Source of the DNA: Dactylorhiza incarnata
Taxonomy: Eukaryota > Streptophyta > Magnoliopsida > Asparagales > Orchidaceae
Length of the DNA: 64,000 bases
Direction of reading: 5' to 3'
Assembly (NCBI GenBank): GCA_033032865.1
Contig: JAWHQI010000004.1
Coordinates: forward strand, 28,254,001-28,318,000
Shown: in pieces, positions 63,906 through 64,000 of the stretch
Position numbering within the stretch: position 1 is the stretch's first letter
Layout of the letters: every line of letters begins with the position of its first letter
Translations under genes and position numbers: made by a program
The notes under the pieces: model-generated
What the model was told of the DNA's origin: nothing
The model's database searches: none
What the model saw: only the letters and a program-made list of their open reading frames with translations

Positions 63906-64000
63906 TGAAAGTGCACAGTTATCCTCAATAGAATTCTCTAGAGGGGGGGGGGGGGTGAATAGAGATTAAAAATATTTTGTGCAAAGTTAATATATATATA
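63906..64000 (-). repeat. SIRD 5' LTR, partial
   Basis: First 95 bases match 57627-57720, including the G run and the TA tract; one difference is TTATCC against TTAACC. Runs off the window. Confidence 0.92.

Larger units (their letters stand above)
57627..64000 (-). mobile_element. SIRD: Sirevirus-like non-autonomous element (gag plus extra gene), 5' end off-window
   Basis: Minus strand. 3' LTR 57627-58984, 5' LTR from 63906 past the window end. Primer site on the minus strand at 63892-63903 (TGGTATCAGAGA). Interior 4.9 kb: Sirevirus-type gag with two zinc knuckles, then a sense-strand extra gene with its own palindrome-TATA promoter; no protease, integrase or reverse transcriptase seen. Inserted in TAT3 reverse transcriptase; CAGGT (57622-57626) should be one duplication copy. 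Both LTRs carry the CTAGAGGGGGG...TGAATA block also seen in SIRC. Confidence 0.88.

Overview
This 64 kb window reads as plant (angiosperm) intergenic heterochromatin made almost entirely of LTR retrotransposons inserted into one another. I see no host gene, tRNA, rRNA or CRISPR array. Evidence for a plant: Athila-type and Tat-type Ty3/gypsy elements with a tRNA-Asp-complementary primer site, Sirevirus-type and other Ty1/copia elements with an initiator-tRNA-Met primer site, and plant-type putative introns. The species cannot be named from the sequence.

Layout. (1) 1-7859: minus-strand Athila element (ATH1) with an uninterrupted 1762-codon gag-pol; its 3' end lies off the left edge. (2) 7860-9801: 3' end of a plus-strand Tat-type element (TAT1) with an antisense, apparently spliced extra ORF and a 3' LTR; ATH1 cut that ORF. 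(3) 10081-28177: decayed minus-strand Tat element (TAT2), cut in reverse transcriptase by a plus-strand copia element (COPA, 12947-26688, duplication GTTCA). COPA's 5' LTR is cut by a young Athila derivative (ATH2, 13110-20290, duplication GTTTG) that encodes only Gag and protease. (4) 28178-29961: unclassified, possibly a solo or truncated LTR. (5) 29962-57626: plus-strand Tat element (TAT3), cut near its tenth gag codon by ATH3 (30989-54941, minus, duplication GAGTT). ATH3's 3' LTR is cut by a Sirevirus-like element (SIRC, 32329-49901, minus, duplication GTCAC), and SIRC's 5' LTR by a second member of the COPA family (COPB, 42709-49247, plus, duplication GGCTG/GGTTG). TAT3 is cut again in reverse transcriptase by SIRD (57627 to the window end, minus), a Sirevirus-like element with gag and an extra ORF but no polymerase seen.

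Most unusual signal. Most families here carry their own CpG-rich palindrome array directly upstream of the LTR TATA box. In the two Sirevirus-like elements the same family-specific palindromes recur at two further places: in front of a TATA box that appears to drive an internal extra ORF, and inside gag between two CCHC zinc knuckles. The two extra ORFs look like one protein superfamily, yet lie antisense in SIRC and sense in SIRD. In SIRC the extra ORF is intact while pol is full of stops. I read this as a self-contained promoter-plus-gene module carried by these elements. The palindromes, TATA boxes and orientations are seen directly; promoter activity, splicing and homology are inferred.
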